A stretch of 64,000 nucleotides of DNA, from positions 1 through 64,000 of the forward strand of contig DASYKY010000119.1 of the NCBI GenBank assembly GCA_035995025.1, read 5' to 3'. Position numbers and translations under genes: made by a program. The notes under the pieces are model-generated. The model was given only the letters and a program-made list of their open reading frames with translations. It did not search any database and was not told where the DNA came from. This document shows, piece after piece, positions 47,310-55,352 of the stretch (position 1 is the first letter of the stretch; the number at the start of each line of letters is the position of its first letter). Origin of the DNA: Actinophytocola sp035995025. GTDB taxonomy: Bacteria; Actinomycetota; Actinomycetes; Mycobacteriales; Pseudonocardiaceae.

Positions 47310-49115
47310 CTACCGCTGAGACGGAATTGACGGTTGGTCGAGAACGATTACTCGTCTGGGATCGTCCATCATAACCACCAAATCGCGGGCGAGGTCGTTG
47401 TTGACCGGTAAAGTCGGGGAAATGCTTGCTGTCTTGTGACGTTTCGGAACGTCAAGAAATCCGTTTTCGCCCTCGAGCAACCAGCGGACCAGTTCGCGCA
47501 AATCCTCGGTTCCCGCGGCCGGGTGCCAGAAGATCAACGGGAGTCCGGCCTGGAACGCCGCCGTCAGTGCGTCCTCGTCCGCTTCCGGTTGCGGCGACGG
47601 CGGTTCCGCCATCGCGAGGCCGACCCAGTGCGGGTTGCTCAGCACGGCGTCGATGGGACGCTCCTCGAGTTGCGTAGGCCCGAATGGGTGAATTCGGTCC
47701 GTCGACGGGTCTTTCAGCATAGAGTCCCACCGCAAGTGCCACGCGCGGTGCCAGTGCGTGGCGCGCATTCTTTCGAGTGACCTGACAGTGAGCTGATAGT
47801 CGTACGTCAGCGGCCGCGGATGGCCGGATTCATGATCCTTGCGCCACTGCCGGATCGGGAGGCCGAGCAGCGTGCGCGGGAGCAGGAATTCGACGGCCAC
47901 CGAGATCGCTTTCGACGACCACACGCGCTCGGCGTCCACGATCACCTTGTCCACCTGGCGTTCCAGATCGCCGACGGTTACCTCTCGCACGTCGCCGCGC
48001 GGCGGTGGCCACACGAGCGGGTCGTCCTGGCGCCAGAAGGAAAGCACGCAGCGGCGCGCGGGTTCGATGGAGTCCGGCTCCAGCGCGATGGCCAGGTGCA
48101 GGTGCGGTTCCTCGGGAATCGGCACCTGGTTCGCGCGGCGTTCCGCGAGCCTGGCGCCGAGCCGGAACCGGCGGGCCTGCTGGTCGACCCAGGTCGTCAC
48201 CTCGCTGCCGACCTGACCGCCCGCCTCCGCCGCCAGGAACTGCAGGAACGACAGCGCGGGTGGCACCCCGTCCGCCCCGGCGTTGTGGTCGGCGAGATAG
48301 GTGAACATCTCCCACGCAGAACCAAGATCGGGAACCGGGATGGCTGGGCCGGCGGCACGACTGAAGAGCGTAGTGAGGTGGGGAACCTCGAGGCCAATCA
48401 GCCAGCCGCGAAGTCGATCCCACTCGCCATCTGGGATGACAGCCAGTACATCCGATTCGACAATACCTCCTTCGATCGGACGAACGACGTGGTCCGGAGG
48501 TGTGCTCTCCGGTCGTGGCCCCGGAATGTGAACCGGCACGCCGGGCAGGCGCAGCCAGGCGTCGCCGACGAATGTCTTGACCTGGACGGCGATTCGCTGG
48601 TATTCGCCGGGGGCGCTGCCCTCGTCATCGGCGATCACGTCGGTGAAGAACCGGTCCGACACGACGAGCGCGACGACGCCGACGGAATTCGCCAGCGCCG
48701 TTTTGGCCTGCGGCGCCTCCAGAATCCGGAATGCGTCGTTCACGTGCTTGCCGACCCACCCGTTGCTGTTGCGCCGGATGTCGCCCGCGTGCAGCCCGAC
48801 GCGCAGCTTGAACTGGGCATGGTCGGTACGGGTTGAGTTGTACCGGCGCACGGCCGCGACCAGGCGGTCGGGGAGCCGGTCGGCCAGCTGGCTCTTCGCC
48901 ACGTCCGCCGGCACGAGAATCAGCAGGCCGTCGCCGCGGTCCTCGTGTGTGCACAAGTCGAAGTCGACGCCGGAATCTCGGAACGCCGCTTCCAGGACTT
49001 CGTACATTCCCTGGTGGATGGCATCCATGTCGGTGTCTTTCCTGGCCGGGTTCGTGAAGTCCGCGACGTCGGCGACAACGATCGTCCGGTGCTCTGTCGG
49101 CCCCATTTGCGACAC
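47310..49115 (-). CDS. nucleotide cyclase-homology domain / VMAP-C protein
   Basis: About 601 residues. The N-terminal 200 residues look like a class III nucleotide-cyclase homology domain: RTIVVADVADFTNPARKDTD has the first metal Asp position, THEDRGDGLLILVPADV the second, and FKLRVGLHAGDIRRNSNGWV with VNDAFRIL the following strands and helix. Catalytic competence is uncertain. From about residue 285 to 570 the pattern matches VMAP-C: FLQFLAAEAGGQVGSEVTTW, REVTVGDLERQVDKVIVDAE, ISVAVEFLLPRTLLGLPIRQ and TYDYQLTVRSLERMRATHWH. VMAP-C is the hallmark subunit of vWA-MoxR-VMAP conflict systems. GTG 49115 is preferred (GGGGAGG upstream); ATG 49106 is second choice. First gene of the operon. Confidence 0.82.
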   Translation of the reverse strand: MSQMGPTEHRTIVVADVADFTNPARKDTDMDAIHQGMYEVLEAAFRDSGVDFDLCTHEDRGDGLLILVPADVAKSQLADRLPDRLVAAVRRYNSTRTDHAQFKLRVGLHAGDIRRNSNGWVGKHVNDAFRILEAPQAKTALANSVGVVALVVSDRFFTDVIADDEGSAPGEYQRIAVQVKTFVGDAWLRLPGVPVHIPGPRPESTPPDHVVRPIEGGIVESDVLAVIPDGEWDRLRGWLIGLEVPHLTTLFSRAAGPAIPVPDLGSAWEMFTYLADHNAGADGVPPALSFLQFLAAEAGGQVGSEVTTWVDQQARRFRLGARLAERRANQVPIPEEPHLHLAIALEPDSIEPARRCVLSFWRQDDPLVWPPPRGDVREVTVGDLERQVDKVIVDAERVWSSKAISVAVEFLLPRTLLGLPIRQWRKDHESGHPRPLTYDYQLTVRSLERMRATHWHRAWHLRWDSMLKDPSTDRIHPFGPTQLEERPIDAVLSNPHWVGLAMAEPPSPQPEADEDALTAAFQAGLPLIFWHPAAGTEDLRELVRWLLEGENGFLDVPKRHKTASISPTLPVNNDLARDLVVMMDDPRRVIVLDQPSIPSQR

Positions 49116-49175
49116 GAGCCCGTTCCTCCCCACGACACGGCCGGACGCCGGCGCGCCGATTCCGCCGACCGCTAG

Positions 49176-49222
49176 ATTATCGGACTTCCGACCTTGGGTG
49201 CTGTGCTCCATATGACGCACAG
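49176..49222 (-). promoter_or_regulatory. operator-like dyad and -10 upstream of the VMAP operon
   Basis: CTGTGC (49201-49206) and GCACAG (49217-49222) flank TCCATATGAC, whose core CATATG is also palindromic, so 18 of 22 positions are symmetric. About 20 bases downstream on the minus strand GATAAT (49181-49176) resembles a -10. The leader to GTG 49115 would be about 55 bases. Confidence 0.5.
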
Positions 49223-49504
49223 CCGAAACCACCCTGTCGGTATACGCCGGGCCAGCCGGTCCACAGTGGACAAATGAGGCCGGATTCCGCGGACCCTCTG
49301 ACCAGGTCAGCACGCCCGGGCGCGCTCGGCGTGACCACCTGGGCCGCCGACGCGCTCGACGCGGTTCGCTCGAGCGGGGCGAGCCGGCCGAGCCGGGCCC
49401 GCCCGGCGGGTGCGTGGCGCCGATGCCGAGCTCACCGGCCTGCGCACGCGGCGCGCCGCGCCGGTGGCGGAGACGATGGAGCGGCCGGGCGAGCGGTTCG
49501 GGAG
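49223..49504 (+). other. gene-free stretch, possible coding remnant
   Basis: This 282-base interval separates the VMAP operon promoter from the stop of the anti-sigma-like ATPase gene. A plus-strand frame from ATG 49274 is open but reads as low-complexity Arg/Ala sequence with no family pattern. Another frame ends RGADAELTGLRTRRAAPVAE at TAG 49505-49507. I see no supported gene; it may be the relic of one. Confidence 0.4.
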
Positions 49505-49927
49505 CTAGCTGCCGGAGGCGGCGGCGTTGGCCGGTTCCTGGCCCGCCGACGGTGCGCTCGCCAGGTCCAGCTCCGCCCAGACGACCTTGCCGCCGTCGTG
49601 CGGCTCCTGGCCCCAGCCGAGCGAGTACGCCTGGACGAGCAGCAGCCCGCGGCCGCCGTCCGCGGCGGGGGTGCGGGGGGCGGCGGGCTCGGTGGAGCCG
49701 TCGGCCACCTCGACGCGCAGCCTGCCGTCGGTGCGGTGCAGGTGGACGCGGTAGGGCGCCTCGCCGTGCCGCAGCGCGTTCGAGGTCAGCTCGTCCACCA
49801 CTGCCAGTGCGTCGATCAGCATGTCCGCATCGAGGTCGGCCAGTAGCCTGCGGGCCCACTGGCGCACCCGGGAGAGCTCGGTGAGCTCACCGGTGATGAC
49901 GACAACCTCCGCCGGTTCGTCCGCCAT
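49505..49927 (-). CDS. RsbW-like ATP-binding anti-sigma/regulatory protein
   Basis: The 140-residue protein of the GHKL ATPase fold has the N-box MLIDALAVVDELTSNALRHG and the G-box PAADGGRGLLLVQAYSLGWG, with VWAELDL as the last strand. Actinomycetes carry many such short kinases, which control sigma factors or anti-anti-sigma proteins. ATG 49927 has GAGGGAG upstream; an earlier start at 49960 is possible. It is divergent from the PTS operon regulator, 240 bases away. Partner unknown. Confidence 0.85.
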   Translation of the reverse strand: MADEPAEVVVITGELTELSRVRQWARRLLADLDADMLIDALAVVDELTSNALRHGEAPYRVHLHRTDGRLRVEVADGSTEPAAPRTPAADGGRGLLLVQAYSLGWGQEPHDGGKVVWAELDLASAPSAGQEPANAAASGS

Positions 49928-50103
49928 GATCTCCCTCGCCCCATGATCTCGTTTGGTCACCCCACGCGAACAGGGGTTACCCGATCACACGAAAACCATG
50001 CATGCCATTTTCGACGCCCGCCGGCAGCGCGCTCGCGGCTCACTGACCACACCTTTCGGCGTACCCGGCCGGTCACAGGCCGGGTACGACGCCTGCGCGC
50101 GTG

Positions 50104-50133
50104 TTGACTCCGCTACCCGTTTCCAGGTAAATA
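50104..50133 (+). promoter_or_regulatory. candidate promoter of the PTS operon
   Basis: TTGACT (50104-50109) and TAAATA (50128-50133) are 18 bases apart, 35 bases before the chosen regulator start. The rest of the gap from 49928 to 50103 shows no clear gene or dyad. Confidence 0.5.
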
Positions 50134-50167
50134 CAGGGATACGAAGATGGAACGGCGGCAAAACAAC

Positions 50168-50929
50168 ATGTACGCAGAAGAGCGGCAGCAGCACATCGTC
50201 GACCGGGCGCGGCGCGAGGGCCGGGTCGACGTCGCGGAGCTCTCGGCCGAGCTGGCCGTGACCGGTGAGACGATCCGCCGCGACCTGTCCGTGCTCGAGC
50301 GGCACGGGCTGTTGCGCCGGGTGCACGGCGGGGCGATCCCGGTCGAGCGGCTCGGCTTCGAGCCCGCGCTCGCTGCCCGCGACACGTTGCTCACCGCCGA
50401 GAAGGACCGCATCGCGAAGGCCGCCCTGGCCGAGGTGCCGGACGAGGGCTCGATCATCCTCGACGCCGGGTCGACCACCGCCCGTCTCGCGGAGATCCTG
50501 CCCGTCGACCGCCAGCTGACCGTGCTCACCAACGGGCTGCCGACCGCGCTCTCGCTCGCCACCCGCGCCAACATCACGGTCTTGTTCGTCGGCGGCCGGG
50601 TCCGCGGCCGCACGCTCGCCTGCGTCGACCCGTGGGCCATGGAGGCGCTCGCGCAGAGCTACGTCGACGTGGCGTTCGTGGCCACCAACGGCGTGTCCGT
50701 GCAGCGCGGGCTGACCACGCCGGACCAGGCGGAGGCCGCGGTGAAGAAGGCCATGATCGCCGCCGCCCGGCGCACCGTGCTGCTCGCCGACCACACCAAG
50801 GTCACCGTCGACCACTTGGCCCGCTTCGGCGAGCTCGGCGACATCGACACGTTCATCACGGACACCGGTCTCGACGAGCGCACCGCCGCCGAGATCGAGT
50901 CCTGCGGCCCGCGGGTAGTGCGCGCATGA
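50168..50929 (+). CDS. DeoR-family sugar-phosphate-responsive regulator (FruR-like)
   Basis: The 253-residue protein starts MYAEERQQHIVDRARREGRV, with the DeoR helix-turn-helix VDVAELSAELAVTGETIRRD and LSVLERHGLLRRVHGGAIPV. The C-terminal sugar-phosphate domain has IILDAGSTTARLAEILP, VLTNGLPTALSLATRA and VLLADHTKVTVDHLARFGEL. It heads an operon for fructose or polyol uptake, and fructose-1-phosphate is the usual effector of such regulators. ATG 50168 matches the family start; ATG 50147 is an alternative. A 137-base gap to fruK contains copy 2 of the 18-mer repeat. Confidence 0.9.
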   Translation: MYAEERQQHIVDRARREGRVDVAELSAELAVTGETIRRDLSVLERHGLLRRVHGGAIPVERLGFEPALAARDTLLTAEKDRIAKAALAEVPDEGSIILDAGSTTARLAEILPVDRQLTVLTNGLPTALSLATRANITVLFVGGRVRGRTLACVDPWAMEALAQSYVDVAFVATNGVSVQRGLTTPDQAEAAVKKAMIAAARRTVLLADHTKVTVDHLARFGELGDIDTFITDTGLDERTAAEIESCGPRVVRA

Positions 50930-50935
50930 GACTGT

Positions 50936-50953
50936 GCCGCCTCCCCGGAATTC
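50936..50953. repeat. 18-bp sequence GCCGCCTCCCCGGAATTC, copy 2
   Basis: Identical to 33961-33978 and likewise placed seven bases or fewer after a stop codon. It lies in the gap between the DeoR-type regulator and fruK; I see no gene in the rest of that gap (50954-51065). Confidence 0.6.
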
Positions 50954-51065
50954 ACCCTTGTGGTCACGCTGGGACGACACGCTCCAGGACGGCACGTACT
51001 TGTGGCTGGGTCGCGTCCCGTTCCCCTTGGGTGCGGTTGGCGGCCGCGCGGCTGGAGCAAACATC

Positions 51066-52037
51066 ATGATCGTCACTCTGACGCTGAATCCCAGCCTGGA
51101 CCGCACGATCGAGATCGCGCGGCTGACCCGTGGCGCGATGACCCGGGCCACCGGCACCCGCCTCGACCCGGGCGGCAAGGGCGTCAACGTGGCTCGCGCG
51201 CTGGCCGCGCACAAGCTCGCCGCGTGCGCGGTCGTGCCCGTCGGCGGCCCGGAGGGCGACCAGCTCACCGCGCTGCTCGAGCTGGAGGGCATCGACGTGT
51301 GCGCGGTGCCGGTCAGCGGGCACACCCGGTCCAACGTCAGCCTCGTCGAGCCCGACGGCACGGTGACGAAGGTCAACGAGCCGGGCGGGTCGCTGGCGGC
51401 GGACGACCTGGAGCGCATCGTCGACGCGACGCTGTCCGCGGCGGGCGGCGCGGACTGGGTGGTGGCCAGCGGCAGCCTGCCGCCCGGGGTGCCGGACACC
51501 TGCTACCACCTGCTCGGCGCGCGACTCGCCGAGCTGGGCGTCGGGTTCGCGGTGGACACGTCCGGTCCCGCGCTGACCGCGGCGCTCGGCTGCCGGCCCG
51601 CGCTCGTCAAGCCGAACCGCGACGAGCTGGCCGAGTCGGCGGGCGTGCGGATCGACACGCTGGGCGACGCGGTGCGGGCCGCGGAGGCGCTGCGGGACGC
51701 GGGCGCGCGGGCCGTGCTCGCGAGCCTCGGCGCGGACGGCGCGGTGCTGGTCGACGGGGACGGCGTGCGGTACGGCGAGTCCCCTGTGGACCGTGGGCGC
51801 AGCGCCGTGGGGGCGGGCGACGCGATGCTCGCGGGGTATCTCGCGGCCGGTGTCTCGGGTGGGGACCTCCTGGTGGAGGCGTTGTCGTGGGGCGCGGCGG
51901 CGGTCCGGCTTCCGGGTTCCCGGATGCCTGGTCCGTCCGATGTGGAGCGTGGGGCCGTGCTCGTGCACGCCACCACGGATCTTTCGCGGTCGCTGAGTGG
52001 GCCGCACCAAGCGCACGGGATGGAGCAGATTCGATGA
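51066..52037 (+). CDS. fruK: 1-phosphofructokinase
   Basis: A 323-residue PfkB-family kinase. TLTLNPSLDRTIEIARLTRG and LDPGGKGVNVARALAAHKLA form the substrate end, and VDRGRSAVGAGDAMLAGYLA has the catalytic GAGD motif. GSLPPGVPDTCY and LVKPNRDELAESAGV are typical of FruK/LacC. It phosphorylates fructose-1-phosphate to the 1,6-bisphosphate. Its stop overlaps the permease ATG (ATGA). The permease it accompanies looks mannitol-type rather than fructose-type, which is unusual. Confidence 0.92.
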   Translation: MIVTLTLNPSLDRTIEIARLTRGAMTRATGTRLDPGGKGVNVARALAAHKLAACAVVPVGGPEGDQLTALLELEGIDVCAVPVSGHTRSNVSLVEPDGTVTKVNEPGGSLAADDLERIVDATLSAAGGADWVVASGSLPPGVPDTCYHLLGARLAELGVGFAVDTSGPALTAALGCRPALVKPNRDELAESAGVRIDTLGDAVRAAEALRDAGARAVLASLGADGAVLVDGDGVRYGESPVDRGRSAVGAGDAMLAGYLAAGVSGGDLLVEALSWGAAAVRLPGSRMPGPSDVERGAVLVHATTDLSRSLSGPHQAHGMEQIR

Positions 52038-53557
52038 CGAATGTTGCTATTTCTGACCTGAAACACCTGCAGGGCAACAGTTTCCGCGCCAGGGTGCAGC
52101 GCTTCGGCGGCAACCTGGCCGGCATGATCATGCCGAACATCGGCGCGTTCATCGCGTGGGGCCTGATCACGGCGTTGTTCATCCCGAAGGGCTGGCTGCC
52201 GAACGAGACGTTAGGCGCCCTGGTCGACCCGATGATCAAGTTCCTGCTGCCGGTGCTGATCGGCTACACCGGCGGGCGCATGGTGCACGGCCAGCGCGGC
52301 GCGGTGGCCGGCGCGATCGCCACGATGGGCGTGATCGTCGGCACCGACGTGCCGATGTTCCTCGGCGCGATGATCATCGGCCCGGCCAGCGCGCTGCTGA
52401 TCAAGTACTTCGACAAGTCGGTCGAGGGCAGGATCAAAGCCGGCTTCGAGATGCTGGTCAACAACTTCTCGGTCGGCATCCTCGGCGGCGGCATGGCGCT
52501 GCTCGGCACGGTCGTCATCGGGCCGGTCGTCGAGGCGCTGACCAACGCCGCCGGGCACGCCGTGGACTTCCTGGTGGACCACACGTTGCTGCCGCTGGTG
52601 TCGATCATCGTCGAGCCGGCGAAGGTGCTGTTCCTCAACAACGCCATCAACCACGGGGTCTTCGGCCCGCTCGGGGTGGACCAGGCGTCCCAGCACGGCC
52701 AGTCGATCCTGTTCATGATCGAGACGAACCCCGGGCCGGGCTTCGGCATCCTGCTCGCGTTCCTGCTCTTCGGACCGCGGCGGATGCGGCCGACCGTGCC
52801 CGGCGCGATGATCATCCAGTTCCTCGGCGGCATCCACGAGATCTACTTCCCGTACGTGCTGATGAAGCCGAAGATGATCATTGCCGCGATCGCCGGCGGC
52901 ATGGCCGGCGTGACGACCGCGCTGCTGACGCACTCCGGTCTGGTCGCCACCCCGGCGCCGGGCAGCATTTTCGCCTACTTCGCGGTCACCCCGCGCGGCG
53001 GCTACGTCAGCATGATGCTGACCGTCGTGGTCGCGGCCGCGGTGTCGTTCATCGTCGGCGCGGCGCTGATGAAGTTCGGCCGCGGCGCGGACGCCGCCGA
53101 CGCGGTCGCCGACTCGGCGACCCCGCCCGACGCCGAGGAGATGGCCGAGGCCGTCGAGGAGGACGTCGAGCACGCCGGTGAGGCCCCCGCGACGTCCGGC
53201 GCCACCCCGGCGAGCACGTCCGGCAACGGTGCGGTCGCCGCGCCCGCCCGGCCGGTGATCTCCGGCAAGGACGTCAAGTCGCTCGTGGTCGCCTGCGACG
53301 CCGGCATGGGCAGCAGCGTGATGCTGGCGAGCCAGCTGCGCACCAGGCTCAAGCCGTACGGGGTGAGCGTGGAGCACATGTCGGTCAACAACATCCCGGC
53401 GGACACGCGGCTCGTGCTCACGCACGCCGACCTCGCCGATCGGGCCAGGGCGACCGTGCCGCACGCGGTGGTCGTGGAGTTCCAGATGTTCCTCGGCGAC
53501 CCCGTGTTCGACGAGGTCGAGAAGGCGATCAAGGACGGTGGCGAGATCCGTGGCTGA
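52034..53557 (+). CDS. PTS transporter subunit IICB, mannitol family
   Basis: The 507-residue protein has an EIIC domain (RFGGNLAGMIMPNIGAFIAW, GWLPNETLGALVDPMIKFLL, NNAINHGVFGPLGVDQASQH, FLGGIHEIYFPYVLMKPK). GGIHEIYFPYVLM is the mannitol/MtlA hallmark. An acidic Ala/Pro linker (about 355-410) leads to an EIIB domain with phospho-Cys421 in SLVVACDAGMGSSVMLASQL. It imports and phosphorylates a hexitol or hexose, with IIA encoded separately next. The fruK upstream and polyol dehydrogenase downstream leave mannitol, arabitol or fructose as candidates. Confidence 0.9.
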   Translation: MTNVAISDLKHLQGNSFRARVQRFGGNLAGMIMPNIGAFIAWGLITALFIPKGWLPNETLGALVDPMIKFLLPVLIGYTGGRMVHGQRGAVAGAIATMGVIVGTDVPMFLGAMIIGPASALLIKYFDKSVEGRIKAGFEMLVNNFSVGILGGGMALLGTVVIGPVVEALTNAAGHAVDFLVDHTLLPLVSIIVEPAKVLFLNNAINHGVFGPLGVDQASQHGQSILFMIETNPGPGFGILLAFLLFGPRRMRPTVPGAMIIQFLGGIHEIYFPYVLMKPKMIIAAIAGGMAGVTTALLTHSGLVATPAPGSIFAYFAVTPRGGYVSMMLTVVVAAAVSFIVGAALMKFGRGADAADAVADSATPPDAEEMAEAVEEDVEHAGEAPATSGATPASTSGNGAVAAPARPVISGKDVKSLVVACDAGMGSSVMLASQLRTRLKPYGVSVEHMSVNNIPADTRLVLTHADLADRARATVPHAVVVEFQMFLGDPVFDEVEKAIKDGGEIRG

Positions 53558-54014
53558 CCATGCGACCGACAACGAGGTGCTGCCCCGCGAGGGGATCCGG
53601 CTGGCCCTGCGGGCGAGCGACAAGTGGGACGCGATCCGCCAGTCCGGCACGTTGCTGGCCGAGCTCGGCGCGGTCGAGCTCGGCTACCCGGAGACCATGC
53701 TGGAACGCGAGCGCTCGGTGTCGACCTACATCGGCGAGGGCGTGGCCATCCCGCACGGCACCGACGCGAGCCGTGCGCTCGTCCGCCGCACCACGGTCGC
53801 CGTCCTGCAGTTTCCCGACGGCGTGGACTGGGACGGCCAGCGGGTGACCATCTGCGTGGCGATCGCCGCCAAGGGCGACGAGCACGTGACCGTGCTGTCG
53901 GCGCTCGCCCAGATCCTCATGGACCCCGCACGCGCGGAGAAGCTGCGCTCGTCGGCCAGCGTCGACGAGGTCCACGAACTGCTGTCGTCGATCGGTGAAG
54001 GGATCGAAGTATGA
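53550..54014 (+). CDS. PTS subunit IIA (mannitol/fructose type)
   Basis: The 154-residue protein has the phospho-acceptor His69 in YIGEGVAIPHGTDASRALVR and the strands TTVAVLQFPDGVDWDGQRVT and VCVAIAAKG-like segments of the PTS EIIA-2 fold. It takes phosphate from HPr (encoded downstream) and passes it to EIIB Cys421 of the preceding protein. GTG 53550 overlaps the IICB stop by eight bases; GTG 53538 is possible. The stop overlaps the dehydrogenase ATG (ATGA). Confidence 0.92.
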   Translation: MADHATDNEVLPREGIRLALRASDKWDAIRQSGTLLAELGAVELGYPETMLERERSVSTYIGEGVAIPHGTDASRALVRRTTVAVLQFPDGVDWDGQRVTICVAIAAKGDEHVTVLSALAQILMDPARAEKLRSSASVDEVHELLSSIGEGIEV

Positions 54015-55051
54015 GGGTGGCGCGTTTCTACGCCCCTGGTGACATCCGGCTCGAGGACGCCGAGGAGCCCCGGCCCGGGCCGGCGGAGGTGAAGATCCGG
54101 GTCCGCCAGTGCTCGACGTGCGGCACCGACGTGAAGATCTTCAACCACGGCCACCACCACCTGGTGCCGCCGCGGGTGATCGGCCACGAGATCGCCGGCG
54201 AGATCGTCGAGGCCGGCGCGGAGGTCGACGGCTGGGCGCCGGGGGACAAGGTCCAGGTGATCGCCGCGATCCCGTGCGGGACGTGCGCCGAGTGCACCCG
54301 CGGCCGGATGACCGTGTGCCCCAACCAGACCTCGATGGGCTACCACTACGACGGTGGGTTCGCCGAGTACATGGTGGTGCCGGAGGCGGTGCTCGCGGTC
54401 GACGGGCTGAACCGGATCCCGGACGGCGTGGACTTCGCCGAGGCGTCGGTCGCCGAGCCGCTGGCGTGCGTGGTGAACGGCCAGGAGATCGCCGGGGTCG
54501 GGCGCGGTGACGACGTCGTCGTGGTCGGCGCCGGGCCGATCGGCTGCCTGCACGTGCGGCTGGCCCGTGCGCACGGCGCCCGCCGGGTGTTCCTGGTGGA
54601 GCTGAACCGGTCCCGGCTGGACATGTCGGCCGCCGCGGTCGGGCCGGACGCCGCCATCTGCGGGGCCGAGGTGGACGCGGTGGACGAGGTGCGCAAGCTG
54701 ACCGACGGCCGCGGCGTGGACGTGGTGATCACCGCGGCCGCGTCCGGCCAGGCGCAGCAGGACGCGCTGCAGATGGCCGCGCGCAGCGGCCGGATCAGCT
54801 TCTTCGGCGGTCTGCCCAAGGACAGGCCGACGATCACGCTGGACTCGAACCTCGTGCACTACCGGGAGATCACGATCTTCGGTGCCAACGGGTCAAGCCC
54901 CGCGCACAACAAGCGGGCGCTCGAGCTGATCGCGTCCGGCCAGGTGCCGGTGGGTGACCTCATCACGCACCGGCTGCGCCTGTCCCAGCTCCACGAGGCC
55001 ATCGACCTCGTGGCGTCGGGCGGCGCGATCAAGGTCACCATCGAGCCGTAG
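54011..55051 (+). CDS. zinc-dependent medium-chain polyol dehydrogenase
   Basis: A 346-residue MDR-family protein. The catalytic zinc region is QCSTCGTDVKIFNHGHHHLV with VIGHEIAGEIVEAGAE, the structural-zinc loop CGTCAECTRGRMTVC with PNQTSMGYHYDGGFAEYM, and the NAD fold VVVVGAGPIGCLHVRLARAH. It resembles sorbitol or hexitol-phosphate dehydrogenases. In this operon it should oxidise the imported polyol phosphate to a ketose phosphate, linking a mannitol-type permease to fruK chemistry. Substrate inferred from context. Confidence 0.88.
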   Translation: MRVARFYAPGDIRLEDAEEPRPGPAEVKIRVRQCSTCGTDVKIFNHGHHHLVPPRVIGHEIAGEIVEAGAEVDGWAPGDKVQVIAAIPCGTCAECTRGRMTVCPNQTSMGYHYDGGFAEYMVVPEAVLAVDGLNRIPDGVDFAEASVAEPLACVVNGQEIAGVGRGDDVVVVGAGPIGCLHVRLARAHGARRVFLVELNRSRLDMSAAAVGPDAAICGAEVDAVDEVRKLTDGRGVDVVITAAASGQAQQDALQMAARSGRISFFGGLPKDRPTITLDSNLVHYREITIFGANGSSPAHNKRALELIASGQVPVGDLITHRLRLSQLHEAIDLVASGGAIKVTIEP

Positions 55052-55070
55052 AGTCCTAAATGGAGGAATG

Positions 55071-55352
55071 ATGGCCACACTAGACGTCGTCGTCGGTTCG
55101 CGGATCGGGCTGCACGGGCGGCCCGCCGCGATCGTCGCACGTACCGCGGCAGCGCAGCCGGTGACCATCCGGATCGCCATGGGTGACAAGCCGCCGGTCG
55201 ACGCGAGCAGCATCATCGCGGTGCTGGCGCTCGGCGCGCACGGCGGCGACACGGTCACGATCTCGGCCGAGGGCGACGGCGCCGAGGCGGCGCTGGACGC
55301 GCTGGCGGAGGTGCTCGCGAAGGACCTCGACGCGGAGACGGCCGATGCCTGA
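55071..55352 (+). CDS. ptsH: PTS phosphocarrier protein HPr
   Basis: The 93-residue HPr has phospho-acceptor His15 in SRIGLHGRPAAIVARTA and the Ser46 region VDASSIIAVLALGAHGGDTV. It receives phosphate from EI and gives it to IIA. RBS TGGAGGA is five bases before ATG 55071. The stop lies inside the start of the EI gene, an eight-base overlap. Confidence 0.95.
   Translation: MATLDVVVGSRIGLHGRPAAIVARTAAAQPVTIRIAMGDKPPVDASSIIAVLALGAHGGDTVTISAEGDGAEAALDALAEVLAKDLDAETADA

Noticed and set aside
49274..49846. Plus-strand frame upstream of and over the RsbW-like gene
   Set aside because: No RBS, no recognisable fold, and its second half is antisense to the ATPase gene; kept only as a possible remnant.
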